A stretch of 37,315 bases of DNA, taken from NCBI GenBank assembly GCA_023265515.1, contig JAHFSZ010000020.1:1-37315 (forward strand), given 5' to 3'. Under the pieces are notes generated by a model. The model saw only the letters and a list, made by a program, of their open reading frames with translations. It made no database searches and was not told the DNA's origin. Origin of the DNA: Verrucomicrobiota bacterium (GTDB taxonomy: Bacteria; Verrucomicrobiota; Verrucomicrobiia; JABWAM01; JAHFSZ01). The position numbers were made by a program, and so were the translations under genes. Shown piece by piece: positions 1 through 8,962 of this stretch (the stretch's first letter is position 1; every line of letters starts with the position of its first letter).

Positions 1-812
1 CCTCCTCCGACAAGGCCGCGACGCGGCAGGCGATCGGGCCGGCGCAACCATGGCCGTTTCAGCTCGATTACGTCGAATCACCTGTGCGGGGCTCGGCGGG
101 ACAGCGCAACCTCGGGCTTCGCAGGCTTGCCGGGGAGGATGGCGTTCTCTTTATCGACGACGACGCGGTGGTCGAGCCCGATTGCATCGGCGAAATGCTG
201 GAAGCGTTCAGTGGGGATGTGGCCGGGGTCGCTGCGAACATTTCCAATCAGCCCGTGGGCAAACCTGGCCTGGCGACCCGCATCGCGCTGTTTCTGGTCG
301 GCGGGGGCTGGAGCGGCGATCCGAGCGGCCGGTTGATCGGCCCGGCCGTGGGTATTTTACCGCGCCACGATCTGCCGCAACGGTTCCTGGAGATTAAGTG
401 GGCTCCAACAACGTGCGTTCTTTACAGGCGAAATGCGCTGCCTCTTGGAGGATTTCGCACCTTCTTTTCGGGGTATTCGCTTGGCGAAGACGTTGCTCTC
501 TCCGTCGACGCCCACAGATGCGGAAGACTGGTGTATGCCTCGGCGGCCCGCATCATTCACACGCTGGCCAAGACTGCAAAACCGCCGCCATACGATTATG
601 GGCGGATGGAGGTGTTGAACCGCTACTACCTTTCAAGGTACGTTCTGGAAAGACGCTCTCTGACTCAACGGCTCCAGTTCTGGATCTGGATCGGATGGGA
701 ATTTCTGGGGAGCCTCGGGGAGATCAGGCGCTCACCGTGGGACTGGCTGGTGAACTGGCAGGGGAGATTTTCGGCGATGGTTCAAATTTTGACAGGCCGG
801 ACGGATGGCTGA
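1..812 (+). CDS. GT2 glycosyltransferase, 5'-truncated by window edge
   Basis: This is the C-terminal part of a family 2 (GT-A fold) glycosyltransferase. The frame is open from base 3 with no stop, and the residues before the internal GTG at 84 (ending ..DYVESPVRGSAGQRN) read as normal GT2 sequence, so the gene begins outside the window. The core shows LFIDDDAVVEPD, the acidic DxD-type motif that holds the metal-nucleotide sugar, and later YSLGEDVALSVDAHRCG, which resembles the acceptor-side ED region. The C-terminal ~60 residues are rich in Trp and hydrophobics (WIWIGWEF) and may sit on the membrane. The stop overlaps the next start by 8 bp, indicating translational coupling. Sugar and acceptor cannot be predicted. 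Confidence 0.85.
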   Translation, partial: SSDKAATRQAIGPAQPWPFQLDYVESPVRGSAGQRNLGLRRLAGEDGVLFIDDDAVVEPDCIGEMLEAFSGDVAGVAANISNQPVGKPGLATRIALFLVGGGWSGDPSGRLIGPAVGILPRHDLPQRFLEIKWAPTTCVLYRRNALPLGGFRTFFSGYSLGEDVALSVDAHRCGRLVYASAARIIHTLAKTAKPPPYDYGRMEVLNRYYLSRYVLERRSLTQRLQFWIWIGWEFLGSLGEIRRSPWDWLVNWQGRFSAMVQILTGRTDG

Positions 813-1668
813 CGAGCTCACCGTGGTCATTCCGACGCACAACCGCCGCGACATTCTCCGCGCGACGCTCGAGCGTCTCGTGCCGCCTCCGCCGGGCGTG
901 CAGGTTCTCGTTTTCTGCGACGCCTGCACCGATGGAACTGAGTCGATGGTCCGTGAGAAGTTCCCCGGAGTGCGGCTGATTAGCTCTTCGGAAAAGCTCG
1001 GCCATTCGGTGGCGAGGAGTTGTGCATTTGCCTCCTGTGAAACGGAATTTATTTTGAGCATTGACGACGATTCCTGGCCGATGGACGCCAGCTATGCGAG
1101 GATTATTGTGGAGGCCTTTGTCCGGTGGCCTCATGCCGCATTCCTGGCGTCATCCATCTACGATGCCCGCCATCCCGAGGGAGCCGCCCCTGCCGGCGAA
1201 GATCCGTACCGCGTTCGAAATTTTGTCGGTTGCGGATTCGCGGTCCGGACGAAGGTCTTTTCGGAACTGGGCGGGTTCCGCTCTTTCTTCCAATATGGCG
1301 GCGAGGAGCTCGAGATTGCGCTCCGGGCGCACGCGCTCGGCTGGGAAATCATGTTTCTGCCCTCATGGAGGATTTTTCACGACCGGACGCCCGTGAACCG
1401 CGACGAGTATGAGATGATCCGCAGCGGCTTCGGCAACAATCTTTCCTCGTGTTTTTTGAATGAGCCGGCCTGGATCTGCGGCCCACATCTGGCACGACTG
1501 AGTTTCAAGGGTTTCGCGCATGCCGCCCGACGAGGTCACTGGAAGGCGCCGTTGGCGGCGTGGAAGGAATTCCTGGCGCGGATTCCACGACTTCTCGATC
1601 AACGCAAGCCCCTGCCGACGGCGGCCGTGCTCTCCTGGCACCGTCTCAAAAGCTGTCCCCCTGCATGA
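805..1668 (+). CDS. GT2 glycosyltransferase
   Basis: A 287-residue family 2 glycosyltransferase, cytoplasmic or membrane-peripheral, expected to add one sugar to a lipid-linked oligosaccharide. The N-terminus VVIPTHNRRDILRATLERL is the classic GT2 nucleotide-binding beta strand. LSIDDDSWPMD (about residues 84-94) carries the DxD-type motif, and YGGEELEIALRAHALGWEI is the usual catalytic-base/acceptor segment. The length fits a soluble GT2. It overlaps the preceding gene by 8 bp and the following polymerase gene by an ATGA junction at 1665-1668, so it lies within one operon. Specificity is unknown. Confidence 0.9.
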   Translation: MADELTVVIPTHNRRDILRATLERLVPPPPGVQVLVFCDACTDGTESMVREKFPGVRLISSSEKLGHSVARSCAFASCETEFILSIDDDSWPMDASYARIIVEAFVRWPHAAFLASSIYDARHPEGAAPAGEDPYRVRNFVGCGFAVRTKVFSELGGFRSFFQYGGEELEIALRAHALGWEIMFLPSWRIFHDRTPVNRDEYEMIRSGFGNNLSSCFLNEPAWICGPHLARLSFKGFAHAARRGHWKAPLAAWKEFLARIPRLLDQRKPLPTAAVLSWHRLKSCPPA

Positions 1669-3158
1669 AGGACGATGCGTCAGACCGTCAGCCGCTGAGC
1701 CGCACGCAGAAGATCCGGCATCTGACCGGCTTGCACCCTGCCCCGACCATGAAGGGGATTCGGGATCCGGTGACGGCTTATTCAATCGTGATCCTGGTGC
1801 TGGTCTCTATTTGGGGGTTGATGGATCCGCGCGGATGGTTTTTTGCCAACATCGCCCTGCTGGTGCTGTTCATGATCGCGAGGCGCCGGTCGAGGTTTCA
1901 GGTGTCTTGGTTGCTGGAGATATTTCCGATCCTGGCCGTGACATGCTTTATTCTGACGGCCTACTGGAAGCGCGAGGAGATTTTTTCGCCCTATGAGCAG
2001 GTCAACGTGGAGCTCGTGAGCACCCTCTGGATGGCGACCTTCTGCAACTTCGGCTTCAGCTTCGCATGTCTTTGGATGGTTCACCGGCAGATTCCGGCGG
2101 GCGAGGTGGTGACCACCGGCCTGCCGGAGTTTCCCATTCCCCGGAAGTGGATCATCCGAATGTATGTGGCCGGCCTCCTGCTCAACATCGGGGTGCGTCC
2201 GTTCGTGCCCGGCGACTACCGTGTTTTGGTGACCTCGGTAGGGCATTTGGAATTCATCGCGCTTGTGATCTTTCTCTACCAAAGCATGGCCGAATTGCCG
2301 GGTTTTCGCCGCTCGCAGGTGAAATGGGCGTTGGTCGGCATCGGCTTCTGGTTTTTGCGGGAAGTCGCCAACACCCTTTTCGGCGGCCCCATGGTAACGC
2401 TGATCGGGGTGTCCCCGATTTTTTCACGCTATGTCAGGCCTTGGGGGGTGATAGCCGCCATTGTGTTCGGCCTGGTGTTCGCCCCCCTGATCCAGGGAGT
2501 GAAGAAGCAGGTTCGCACCAGCGCGGTCGAGGAAACCTATTACAAGAAGGAAGCTGAAAAAATTCCCCAGGTGTTCGCGAAGAACTTCGACAAGATCATC
2601 ATCCAGGGCGACTGGGCCGCCTATCGAAAAGGATTCGACGATTTCGTCGACCGGATCCACATCACGGCTATGCTGTTCCTGATCAAGGGCAATGTCGACA
2701 TGACTCACCACTTCGCGGATGGCAAAACATTCGTCAACAGCATCTTCTGGAATTTGATCCCGCGGTTTGTTTATCCGAAAAAGCCGATCACCGGCGGATC
2801 GAGCGATCTGGCGCGCGAATACGGCGGGCTCAAGATCGAAGAGGGAACCAGCGTGGGCATCGGGCCCATCTCGGAGTTTTACATCAATTTCGGCTACAGC
2901 GGCGCGGTGATCTGCATGATCGTGATGGGCGGATTGTACGGGTTGGTCATCGGCAAGCTGTTCAGGCACCCGCTTCAGCCGCTCGGCTATGTCTATGCCG
3001 CGATGGTCTTTGTGGCAGTGATTCGCCCCGAGACCAACCTCGCCGATTCCTTCGGCGGCGCGCTCCGCGCCGTGGTCGTCTGGTACGCGGTCCAATGGTA
3101 TCTCACCCACCACCTTCACAGGGAACAGTTGAGCCGTCCCATGCCTCCGCCTTCATGA
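1665..3158 (+). CDS. Wzy-like O-antigen/EPS repeat-unit polymerase
   Basis: A 497-residue multi-pass membrane protein, probably the polymerase that joins lipid-linked repeat units on the periplasmic side. It has many hydrophobic segments (for example TAYSIVILVLVSIWGL, ANIALLVLFMIA, WIIRMYVAGLLLNIGV). A soluble-looking stretch before the last helices contains RFVYPKKPITGG, followed by GTSVGIGPISEFYINFGYSG; the Pro/Lys, small-residue and NFG pattern is typical of repeat-unit polymerases. The frame is open further upstream to 1560, but the ATG at 1665 forms an ATGA overlap with the previous stop and avoids a 104-bp overlap, so I start there. Wzy proteins are poorly conserved, so the exact family is inferred. 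Confidence 0.75.
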   Translation: MKDDASDRQPLSRTQKIRHLTGLHPAPTMKGIRDPVTAYSIVILVLVSIWGLMDPRGWFFANIALLVLFMIARRRSRFQVSWLLEIFPILAVTCFILTAYWKREEIFSPYEQVNVELVSTLWMATFCNFGFSFACLWMVHRQIPAGEVVTTGLPEFPIPRKWIIRMYVAGLLLNIGVRPFVPGDYRVLVTSVGHLEFIALVIFLYQSMAELPGFRRSQVKWALVGIGFWFLREVANTLFGGPMVTLIGVSPIFSRYVRPWGVIAAIVFGLVFAPLIQGVKKQVRTSAVEETYYKKEAEKIPQVFAKNFDKIIIQGDWAAYRKGFDDFVDRIHITAMLFLIKGNVDMTHHFADGKTFVNSIFWNLIPRFVYPKKPITGGSSDLAREYGGLKIEEGTSVGIGPISEFYINFGYSGAVICMIVMGGLYGLVIGKLFRHPLQPLGYVYAAMVFVAVIRPETNLADSFGGALRAVVVWYAVQWYLTHHLHREQLSRPMPPPS

Positions 3159-4288
3159 TCCTCATCGTACCCAGCCTGGACCCGGGAATGCACGGTGGCA
3201 TTGAGCGGGTATCGCGCCAGGTTCTCACGATCCTGCAAGGCGGCGCCGGAAGCGCCGCCCGGGACCTGGTCCTGGTGTCAAACGACAAGAAGTGCTTTAC
3301 AGGGGATGGGCTGAGTCATGCCCAAGAAACCGGTGATGGTCGTGGTCGTATGACATCGATCACGCCGTTTAAGTTCTACCGCTGCCGCTATCTGGCCATG
3401 ATTCTTCATGCGCTCTGGATGCCGCTTGGAGGCCTCGAAGGCCCGATCCTTTGCGTGCATGCGGGGCTGAGCCCCATCGCGCGGATCCTTGCCTGGCGCC
3501 TGCGCATGCCTTACGCCGTGTTCCTTCACGGGATTGAGGTCTGGAGAAGCCTGCCGTCAAGAACGCATTGGGGATTGTCCGGCGCCAGCCTTTTGATCGC
3601 CAACAGCCGTTTCACCCTCTCCAAATTCCGAGAATGGCATTCCGATTTCGCGGACAAACCCGCCGAGGTGGCCCATCTTGGCCTCTCGGATGCGTTCGAG
3701 AGCCTGGAAGAACGGAAACCGGCCAACTTTTCCGAGAGCGGCCGCTTCGTGCTGAGCGTCGGACGCCTTTCACTGGAGGACGACTATAAGGGCCACCGGA
3801 CGTTGATCGAAGCCATCCTGGAATTGAGGAGAAAATGTCCGGATGTTTTCTTGGTGCTGGCCGGCGGCGGAAACGCCGCGGAGTTCCTTTCACGCTTCGC
3901 CGCCGGCCAGAGCGATCCGCGAGCCGTGATCTTCACGGGGCAGGTGAGCGACGCCGAACTGCTCTGGCTTTACCGGCGCTGCACGGTCTTCGCAATGTTG
4001 AGCGAGGGCGAAGGTTTCGGGCTGGTGCACCTGGAAGCCATGGCGCAGGCAAAGCCATGTGTTGGAACCCATGCGGACGCGGCGGCCGAACTCATCGAGG
4101 ATCGGGTGACAGGACGGCTGGTGCCGCCCGCGGACGCCCCAGCCGTCGCCGCTGCCCTGAGGGAGATGCTGGAAGACCCCGTGGCCCTCAGGACGATGGG
4201 AGAGCGGGCCCGCCAGCGCGTTTCGGAACGCTTCCTGCATAGGCATTTTGCCGAGCGTCTTCAAAACGCCTTGGCTCTTTTAGCATGA
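3155..4288 (+). CDS. GT4 glycosyltransferase
   Basis: A 377-residue retaining glycosyltransferase of family 4 (GT-B fold). The N-terminal domain starts MILIVPSLDPGMHGGIERVSRQVL, with the GG loop that contacts the acceptor. The C-terminal domain has FVLSVGRLS and FAMLSEGEGFGLVHLEAMAQAKPCVGT, the E-x7-E nucleotide-sugar motif. The frame is open to 3095, but the ATG at 3155 overlaps the polymerase stop as ATGA and begins exactly at the first beta strand, so it is preferred. It lies between the polymerase and an amidotransferase gene in the same operon. Donor sugar unknown. Confidence 0.9.
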   Translation: MILIVPSLDPGMHGGIERVSRQVLTILQGGAGSAARDLVLVSNDKKCFTGDGLSHAQETGDGRGRMTSITPFKFYRCRYLAMILHALWMPLGGLEGPILCVHAGLSPIARILAWRLRMPYAVFLHGIEVWRSLPSRTHWGLSGASLLIANSRFTLSKFREWHSDFADKPAEVAHLGLSDAFESLEERKPANFSESGRFVLSVGRLSLEDDYKGHRTLIEAILELRRKCPDVFLVLAGGGNAAEFLSRFAAGQSDPRAVIFTGQVSDAELLWLYRRCTVFAMLSEGEGFGLVHLEAMAQAKPCVGTHADAAAELIEDRVTGRLVPPADAPAVAAALREMLEDPVALRTMGERARQRVSERFLHRHFAERLQNALALLA

Positions 4289-4306
4289 ACAACGCTTCAC
4301 GCCATT

Positions 4307-5998
4307 ATGTGCGGCTTCATCGGTAGAATTTCAAAAATGAGCGCGCCGTCCGGCGACTTGCGGCGGGGACTGCCGTGGATCTCGCGTCGCGGCCCGGACT
4401 CCCAGCGTGTCTGGACGAGCTCCGACGACAGGGTCAGCATCCTCTTTTGCCGGCTGGCAATCGTTGACCGGGACCCGCGCGCACACCAGCCGCTCACGAA
4501 GGCGGATGCCGGCGTGACCGTCGGCCTGGCGGGCGAGATCTATAACCACCGGGAGCTGCGCGGCCTTTTTGGGGACTATCCGTTTGAGACCGATTCGGAC
4601 ACCGAGGTGGTCCTGGCAGCCTACGTGACGCGGGGTGCTGAAGGCCTGAATCTTTTGAAGGGGATGTACGCATTTGTCATCGTGGATCAACGGTCCAAAA
4701 AAATCTTTTTGGTGCGCGATGCTGTCGGCAAAAAGCCCCTTTTCATCGCCCGGTGGGGCGACAGCGTCTTTTTTGGTTCATCGCTGCTGCCGCTGGCGGC
4801 CGTTCAAGGCCCCGGTGTCGAACCCGACGTGTCCCAGGCACCCTATTTTTGGAAACATACTTTTATTCACCCTGGCTGCTCAGCGCTCTCGGGAGCGTTG
4901 CCGGTCGCGCCTGGCCAGGCGCTGGAGCTCGATTGGTCAGGAAGTCTCGTGCGCGAGGCCCGCTGCGAGCCGAAACCGGCCCGACTTTATAACGGCGAAT
5001 CCCTGAATGGTGTGGTGGAAAATGTTGGGTCGCTGGTCCGTGCGGCGGTGGAGCGGCGCCTCGTGGATAATCCCACCCCCGTAGCCCTGCTCTCCGGGGG
5101 TGTGGACTCAACGCTGGTGACATCGATCGCGCGCGACCTGTGCGCAAGGGATCCGTCCCTGCCGCCGGTCCAATCGTTGACGCTCGGTTCGCTGATCCCC
5201 TTTACGCACGACGAGCGATTCGCGCGGCACGCAGCCCGACGGATTGGGACGCCCCTTGAAATCCTCAAGCCTCATTTCGGAACGCTCGCCGATTCCATCC
5301 TCCATGCGCTCGACCTGCAGGACGAGCCGCTTGGAATGCCTTCTTATTTTTTGCTCGAACGTCTCACGAGCGCCGCGGCGAACTACAGCCGGATCCTGCT
5401 TTCCGGGGAGGGCGGGGATGAGTTTTTTCTCGGCTATGGCCGTGCGGCCGACTGGACGGGCCGCGGAGGGCCCCGGGTGGACCCCGCCAGCTGCGTTCCC
5501 TGCGGGCCGAATCTGCCGGCTTGGATGAGTGCCTGGGCCCGGGAAACGGTGACCAACACACTGGTCGGCCACATGTTTGCAAAGGCTGATCGCGCCACAG
5601 CCGAACAGGGCGTGGAGCTGCGGTGCCCGCTTCTCGACTGGGATGTGGTGTCTTACGCGCGCAGTCTTCCCTTCGAGATGCTCACCCACGACGGTGTCAG
5701 CAAGGCCCTGCTCAAGGACCAGCTCAAAGACTGGCCGGCACGGTTTCTGGAGAGGCCGAAGGCGGGGTTCACCTACAATCTCCGCTGGCTGTGGGGAATG
5801 TCCGGCTATGCGGGCCTTCGCGAAAATATTGATTCGCGCGCCGTGGAATTATTCGGGTCCCTCGTGCCAGGGCCGCTTCGCCGGAGCACGAGCCGCTGGA
5901 AGACGATGGATATTTTCCGGAATTTCCGGGAGGCGTGGCGCCTGCTCGCATGGAGCTGTTTCTGCCGCCGTTTCGACCGGGCCCGCTCGGCAACATAA
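4307..5998 (+). CDS. Asparagine-synthase-like amidotransferase, altered glutaminase site
   Basis: A 563-residue protein of the glutamine-hydrolysing asparagine synthase family. Polysaccharide clusters often carry such proteins, presumably to amidate a uronic acid or amino acid rather than to make free asparagine. The N-terminal Ntn-hydrolase domain has the catalytic Cys2 (MCGFIGR), RRGPDS and RLAIVD. The C-terminal synthetase domain has the ATP PP-loop LLSGGVDST and SGEGGDEFFLGY. In the glutaminase domain the usual NGEIYN reads AGEIYN: Ala75 replaces the Asn of the oxyanion hole, so glutamine hydrolysis may be weak or lost. The stop TAA and the next ATG overlap as TAATG at 5996-6000. A second, canonical homologue lies two genes downstream. 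Confidence 0.85.
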   Translation: MCGFIGRISKMSAPSGDLRRGLPWISRRGPDSQRVWTSSDDRVSILFCRLAIVDRDPRAHQPLTKADAGVTVGLAGEIYNHRELRGLFGDYPFETDSDTEVVLAAYVTRGAEGLNLLKGMYAFVIVDQRSKKIFLVRDAVGKKPLFIARWGDSVFFGSSLLPLAAVQGPGVEPDVSQAPYFWKHTFIHPGCSALSGALPVAPGQALELDWSGSLVREARCEPKPARLYNGESLNGVVENVGSLVRAAVERRLVDNPTPVALLSGGVDSTLVTSIARDLCARDPSLPPVQSLTLGSLIPFTHDERFARHAARRIGTPLEILKPHFGTLADSILHALDLQDEPLGMPSYFLLERLTSAAANYSRILLSGEGGDEFFLGYGRAADWTGRGGPRVDPASCVPCGPNLPAWMSAWARETVTNTLVGHMFAKADRATAEQGVELRCPLLDWDVVSYARSLPFEMLTHDGVSKALLKDQLKDWPARFLERPKAGFTYNLRWLWGMSGYAGLRENIDSRAVELFGSLVPGPLRRSTSRWKTMDIFRNFREAWRLLAWSCFCRRFDRARSAT

Positions 5999-7035
5999 TG
6001 AAAAAGAGCGATGCAAACGTTTTCCGTTGTCCCGCATGTCGCGGGCCGCTTCTTTTGCAGGCGGATGATGCGGCCGGCGAAGAGGTCAAAGAAGGGAGTC
6101 TTCGCTGCCAGAAATGCGGAACGCAGCATGCCATCGTCGACTCGATCCCTCGCTTCGTTCCCTACGACAACTACGCCGCCTCGTTCGGCTTCCAATGGAA
6201 CGCCTTCGCGCGCGTTCAAACCGACCCGGCGCAAATGCCCTACAACCACGAACGATTTTTCGCGACCACGGACTGGCCGTCGGATTTGAGCGGACAAACG
6301 ATCCTCGAAGCCGGATGCGGCGCCGGGCGCTTTACCTGTGTCGCGCTTGAGACGGGCGCGGAATTGTACTCCTTTGATTTGAGCCGCGCCGTCGACGCCT
6401 GCTTCGACAACGTGGAGAAGCCCGATGTAAAACGCAGACACCATCTCTTCCAGGCGGATATCAATGCGATTCCCCTGCCGCACGGAATGTTCGACAAGAT
6501 TTTCTGCCTCGGTGTGCTTCAACACACGGCCGATGTGAAAAAGGCGTACTTGAGCCTTATTCCCTTTCTCAAACCCGGCGGCGAGCTGGCCGCGGACTGC
6601 TACCTGAACCAGCCGCTCAAACATGCGTTCAATTTGAAATACTGGCTGAGGCCCTTTTTCAAGTGGTGGAAGCCGTCGATGCTTCTGACGTTTTGGAGCG
6701 CGGTCGTCTCGGTTGCCTACGACCTGAAAAGCTTGCTCGCTCGAATCCCGGGGATTGGGGCCTCGTTGATGCGGATCATTCCGATCGGCCGCCTCAACTT
6801 CGAGCCCGAGATGCGGCTGTCCGTGCCGGAGATCAAGGAAATCAAAACCCTCAGCGTCATCGACATGCTCAGCCCAAAATACGACCAGCCGAAAAAACTC
6901 TCCGATTTCGAGGCGTGGAGCCGGGAAGCCGGACTCGAGCTTGTAAAGTTGACGCTTGGGTACAACGGCATCAACGTCCGCGTCCGCCGCCCACTCTCTC
7001 CGATTAGAAATGAGAAATTAGAAATGAGAAATTAG
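5998..7035 (+). CDS. SAM-dependent methyltransferase with N-terminal zinc ribbon
   Basis: A 345-residue class I methyltransferase. Residues 11-40 hold two CxxC pairs (CPAC and CQKC) that should form a Trm112-like zinc ribbon. ILEAGCGAGRFT (about 102-113) is SAM-binding motif I, and KIFCLGVLQHTADV is the post-II acidic/aromatic region. The rest is a methyltransferase C-terminal domain of unknown substrate, presumably a sugar or lipid-linked glycan given the operon. The ATG at 5998 overlaps the previous stop (TAATG) and is preferred to an in-frame upstream ATG at 5935. The last residues, RNEKLEMRN, are encoded by a 14-bp tandem repeat (7004-7031) that also supplies the TAG stop, so the tail is probably not part of the fold. 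Confidence 0.85.
   Translation: MKKSDANVFRCPACRGPLLLQADDAAGEEVKEGSLRCQKCGTQHAIVDSIPRFVPYDNYAASFGFQWNAFARVQTDPAQMPYNHERFFATTDWPSDLSGQTILEAGCGAGRFTCVALETGAELYSFDLSRAVDACFDNVEKPDVKRRHHLFQADINAIPLPHGMFDKIFCLGVLQHTADVKKAYLSLIPFLKPGGELAADCYLNQPLKHAFNLKYWLRPFFKWWKPSMLLTFWSAVVSVAYDLKSLLARIPGIGASLMRIIPIGRLNFEPEMRLSVPEIKEIKTLSVIDMLSPKYDQPKKLSDFEAWSREAGLELVKLTLGYNGINVRVRRPLSPIRNEKLEMRN
7004..7035. repeat. Perfect 14-bp tandem repeat (2 x 7-bp period)
   Basis: The unit TTAGAAATGAGAAA occurs twice without mismatch (7004-7017, 7018-7031) and is followed by TTAG. Internally it is an imperfect 7-bp phrase (ttagaaa/tgagaaa). It lies across the 3' end of the methyltransferase gene and contributes its last codons and stop. 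Confidence 0.9.
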
Positions 7036-7038
7036 GGA

Positions 7039-8928
7039 ATGTGCGGCATCGCTGTTTTTTTCGGATTAAGGGATGATCCAGTCTATGCGCGGCGGAAGCG
7101 GATGATCGATTGCCTCCGGCACCGGGGTCCGGACGGCGTGGGCGAGCACGAAATCGAACTTCCCAACGGCCGCGTACTCTGGCTCGGCCATAGCCGGCTT
7201 TCCATCCTCGACCTTTCCGAGGCCGGCCGCCAGCCGATGACCGATCCGGTCACCCGGAACGTCGTTGTTTTCAATGGTGAGCTCTACAATTTCCGCGAGC
7301 TCGCTGAAAACTTGAAGACGAAGGGTGTCCGGCTCCATTCAAAGAGCGACACGGAGGTGCTTCTGGCGGCTTTCCGGATCTGGAAGAAGGAGGCCATCCG
7401 TCACTTCCGGGGGATGTTCGCCTTTGTCCTCTGGGATGCCCGGGAGCAGAAGCTTTGGTGCGCGCGGGATCCGTTCGGCATCAAGCCGCTTTATTTTCAT
7501 GAAAACGCAGGGTCCTGGATCATCGCTTCCGAGGTCCGCGCGATCGCCGCCGTGCGCGAGGGGCGCAACCGCGTTCATCCGGCAGCCAAATACGAGTATT
7601 TCAACTTTGGATCGCCGCACGCGGAGACGACGATCCTGCAGGGAATTGGGAGCCTTTGTCCAGGCGAGGTCCGGAGCCTCTCGATCGACGGCAAGGTTTC
7701 GAGCCGGTCCATGGAGGGTCTTCCGTGGCGATGCCATCCGCAAGAAACCCTTCCTGCGGGCCGGTACCAGATGAGGCTGCAGAATTCGTTCGCCGCAGCC
7801 GTCGAACGGCACATGGTCGCCGATGTGCCGGTGGGACTCTTCCTGTCGGGGGGGCTTGACTCCTCGATGCTGGCGGTCGTTCTTGCCGAGGATCTCGGAC
7901 AGAAGCCCGAATGCTACTCCGTGACGTTCGTCGGCGAGGAAAAACCGTGGGACGAATCGGCCTGCGCGCGGCGGGTGGCCAGGCGATGGGGTCTGCCGCA
8001 CGCCGAAATCCGGCTGTCGCCCGGCGACGTGCTTCACCAAATCGAAGCGGGTCTTAACGCCATGGACCAGCCGACGATCGACGGCCTGAACACTTTCGTG
8101 GTGGCTGGCGCGGTGCATCGCGCCGGCGGCAAGGTGGCCTTGTCAGGCCTGGGAAGCGACGAGCTGTTTGGGGGCTACGAGCGGCTCAGAATGCTGCCTT
8201 TTCTCTGCCAACTGGTCCGACTCCCGATGCCGCTTCGACGGCTGCTGGCGGCCATGGTACCCGCGTCGGCAGATCCCTTCGCCAGGAACTCGCGGCTGAA
8301 GCATCTCCTGCAAATGCCGGATGTGCACCCGGTCCGGATTTACCACGCCCTTCGGGAAGTCTGGCCCCCGGGGGAGATCGAAAATCTTTTCTCCAGACCC
8401 TCCGGACCGGTTATTCGAGATCACCCGCCCCGGATGGAGGCGTTGGAAGCGCTCCCCGGCGGGCTCGACGGTGTCACCTGTCTGGAGTTCGAGTACTATC
8501 TTCCGGATATTTTGTTGCGCGACGCGGATGTGATGGGCATGGCGCATTCTTTGGAAATCCGGGTGCCTTATCTCGACGCTGATTTTGTCCGTATGGTCCG
8601 GTCGATGCCGCCGTCGATCCGTTTCGGCGGGCCGTTTGCAAAATCGGTCCTGATGGAGGAGCGACTCAAGACGCTCGGACAAGATTTCCTTCGCCGCGAA
8701 AAAAGAGGCTTCGTGCTGCCCTTTGACCGCTGGCTTCGGGGTCCGCTCAGGCCGCTGGCCGAGTCCGTCCTGTTTGACGAAGGGCTCCACGAACAGTTGG
8801 GGCTGCGGACCAGCGTTTTAAAATCGTGGACGACCCAATTTTACCGCGAAGCGTCACTCCCATGGTCAAGGCTTTGGGCCGTGATCGTCTATCTCTACTG
8901 GGGAAAACGGAATAACGTCGCCGAATGA
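7039..8928 (+). CDS. Asparagine-synthase (glutamine-hydrolysing) family amidotransferase
   Basis: A 629-residue, full-length AsnB-family protein with an intact glutaminase domain: Cys2 (MCGIAVFFG), RHRGPDG, RLSILD and the canonical VFNGELYNF with its oxyanion Asn. The synthetase domain has LFLSGGLDSS (PP-loop) and LSGLGSDELFGGY. In EPS and O-antigen clusters such proteins use glutamine nitrogen to amidate a carboxylated sugar; the actual acceptor is not visible here. The start ATG is 4 bp after the previous stop with a weak AGGGA just upstream. It is a paralogue of the gene at 4307, which has lost the oxyanion Asn. Confidence 0.9.
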   Translation: MCGIAVFFGLRDDPVYARRKRMIDCLRHRGPDGVGEHEIELPNGRVLWLGHSRLSILDLSEAGRQPMTDPVTRNVVVFNGELYNFRELAENLKTKGVRLHSKSDTEVLLAAFRIWKKEAIRHFRGMFAFVLWDAREQKLWCARDPFGIKPLYFHENAGSWIIASEVRAIAAVREGRNRVHPAAKYEYFNFGSPHAETTILQGIGSLCPGEVRSLSIDGKVSSRSMEGLPWRCHPQETLPAGRYQMRLQNSFAAAVERHMVADVPVGLFLSGGLDSSMLAVVLAEDLGQKPECYSVTFVGEEKPWDESACARRVARRWGLPHAEIRLSPGDVLHQIEAGLNAMDQPTIDGLNTFVVAGAVHRAGGKVALSGLGSDELFGGYERLRMLPFLCQLVRLPMPLRRLLAAMVPASADPFARNSRLKHLLQMPDVHPVRIYHALREVWPPGEIENLFSRPSGPVIRDHPPRMEALEALPGGLDGVTCLEFEYYLPDILLRDADVMGMAHSLEIRVPYLDADFVRMVRSMPPSIRFGGPFAKSVLMEERLKTLGQDFLRREKRGFVLPFDRWLRGPLRPLAESVLFDEGLHEQLGLRTSVLKSWTTQFYREASLPWSRLWAVIVYLYWGKRNNVAE

Positions 8929-8962
8929 AAAGTTGGAGCAGAAAGAAGTGCATGATTTCAGA

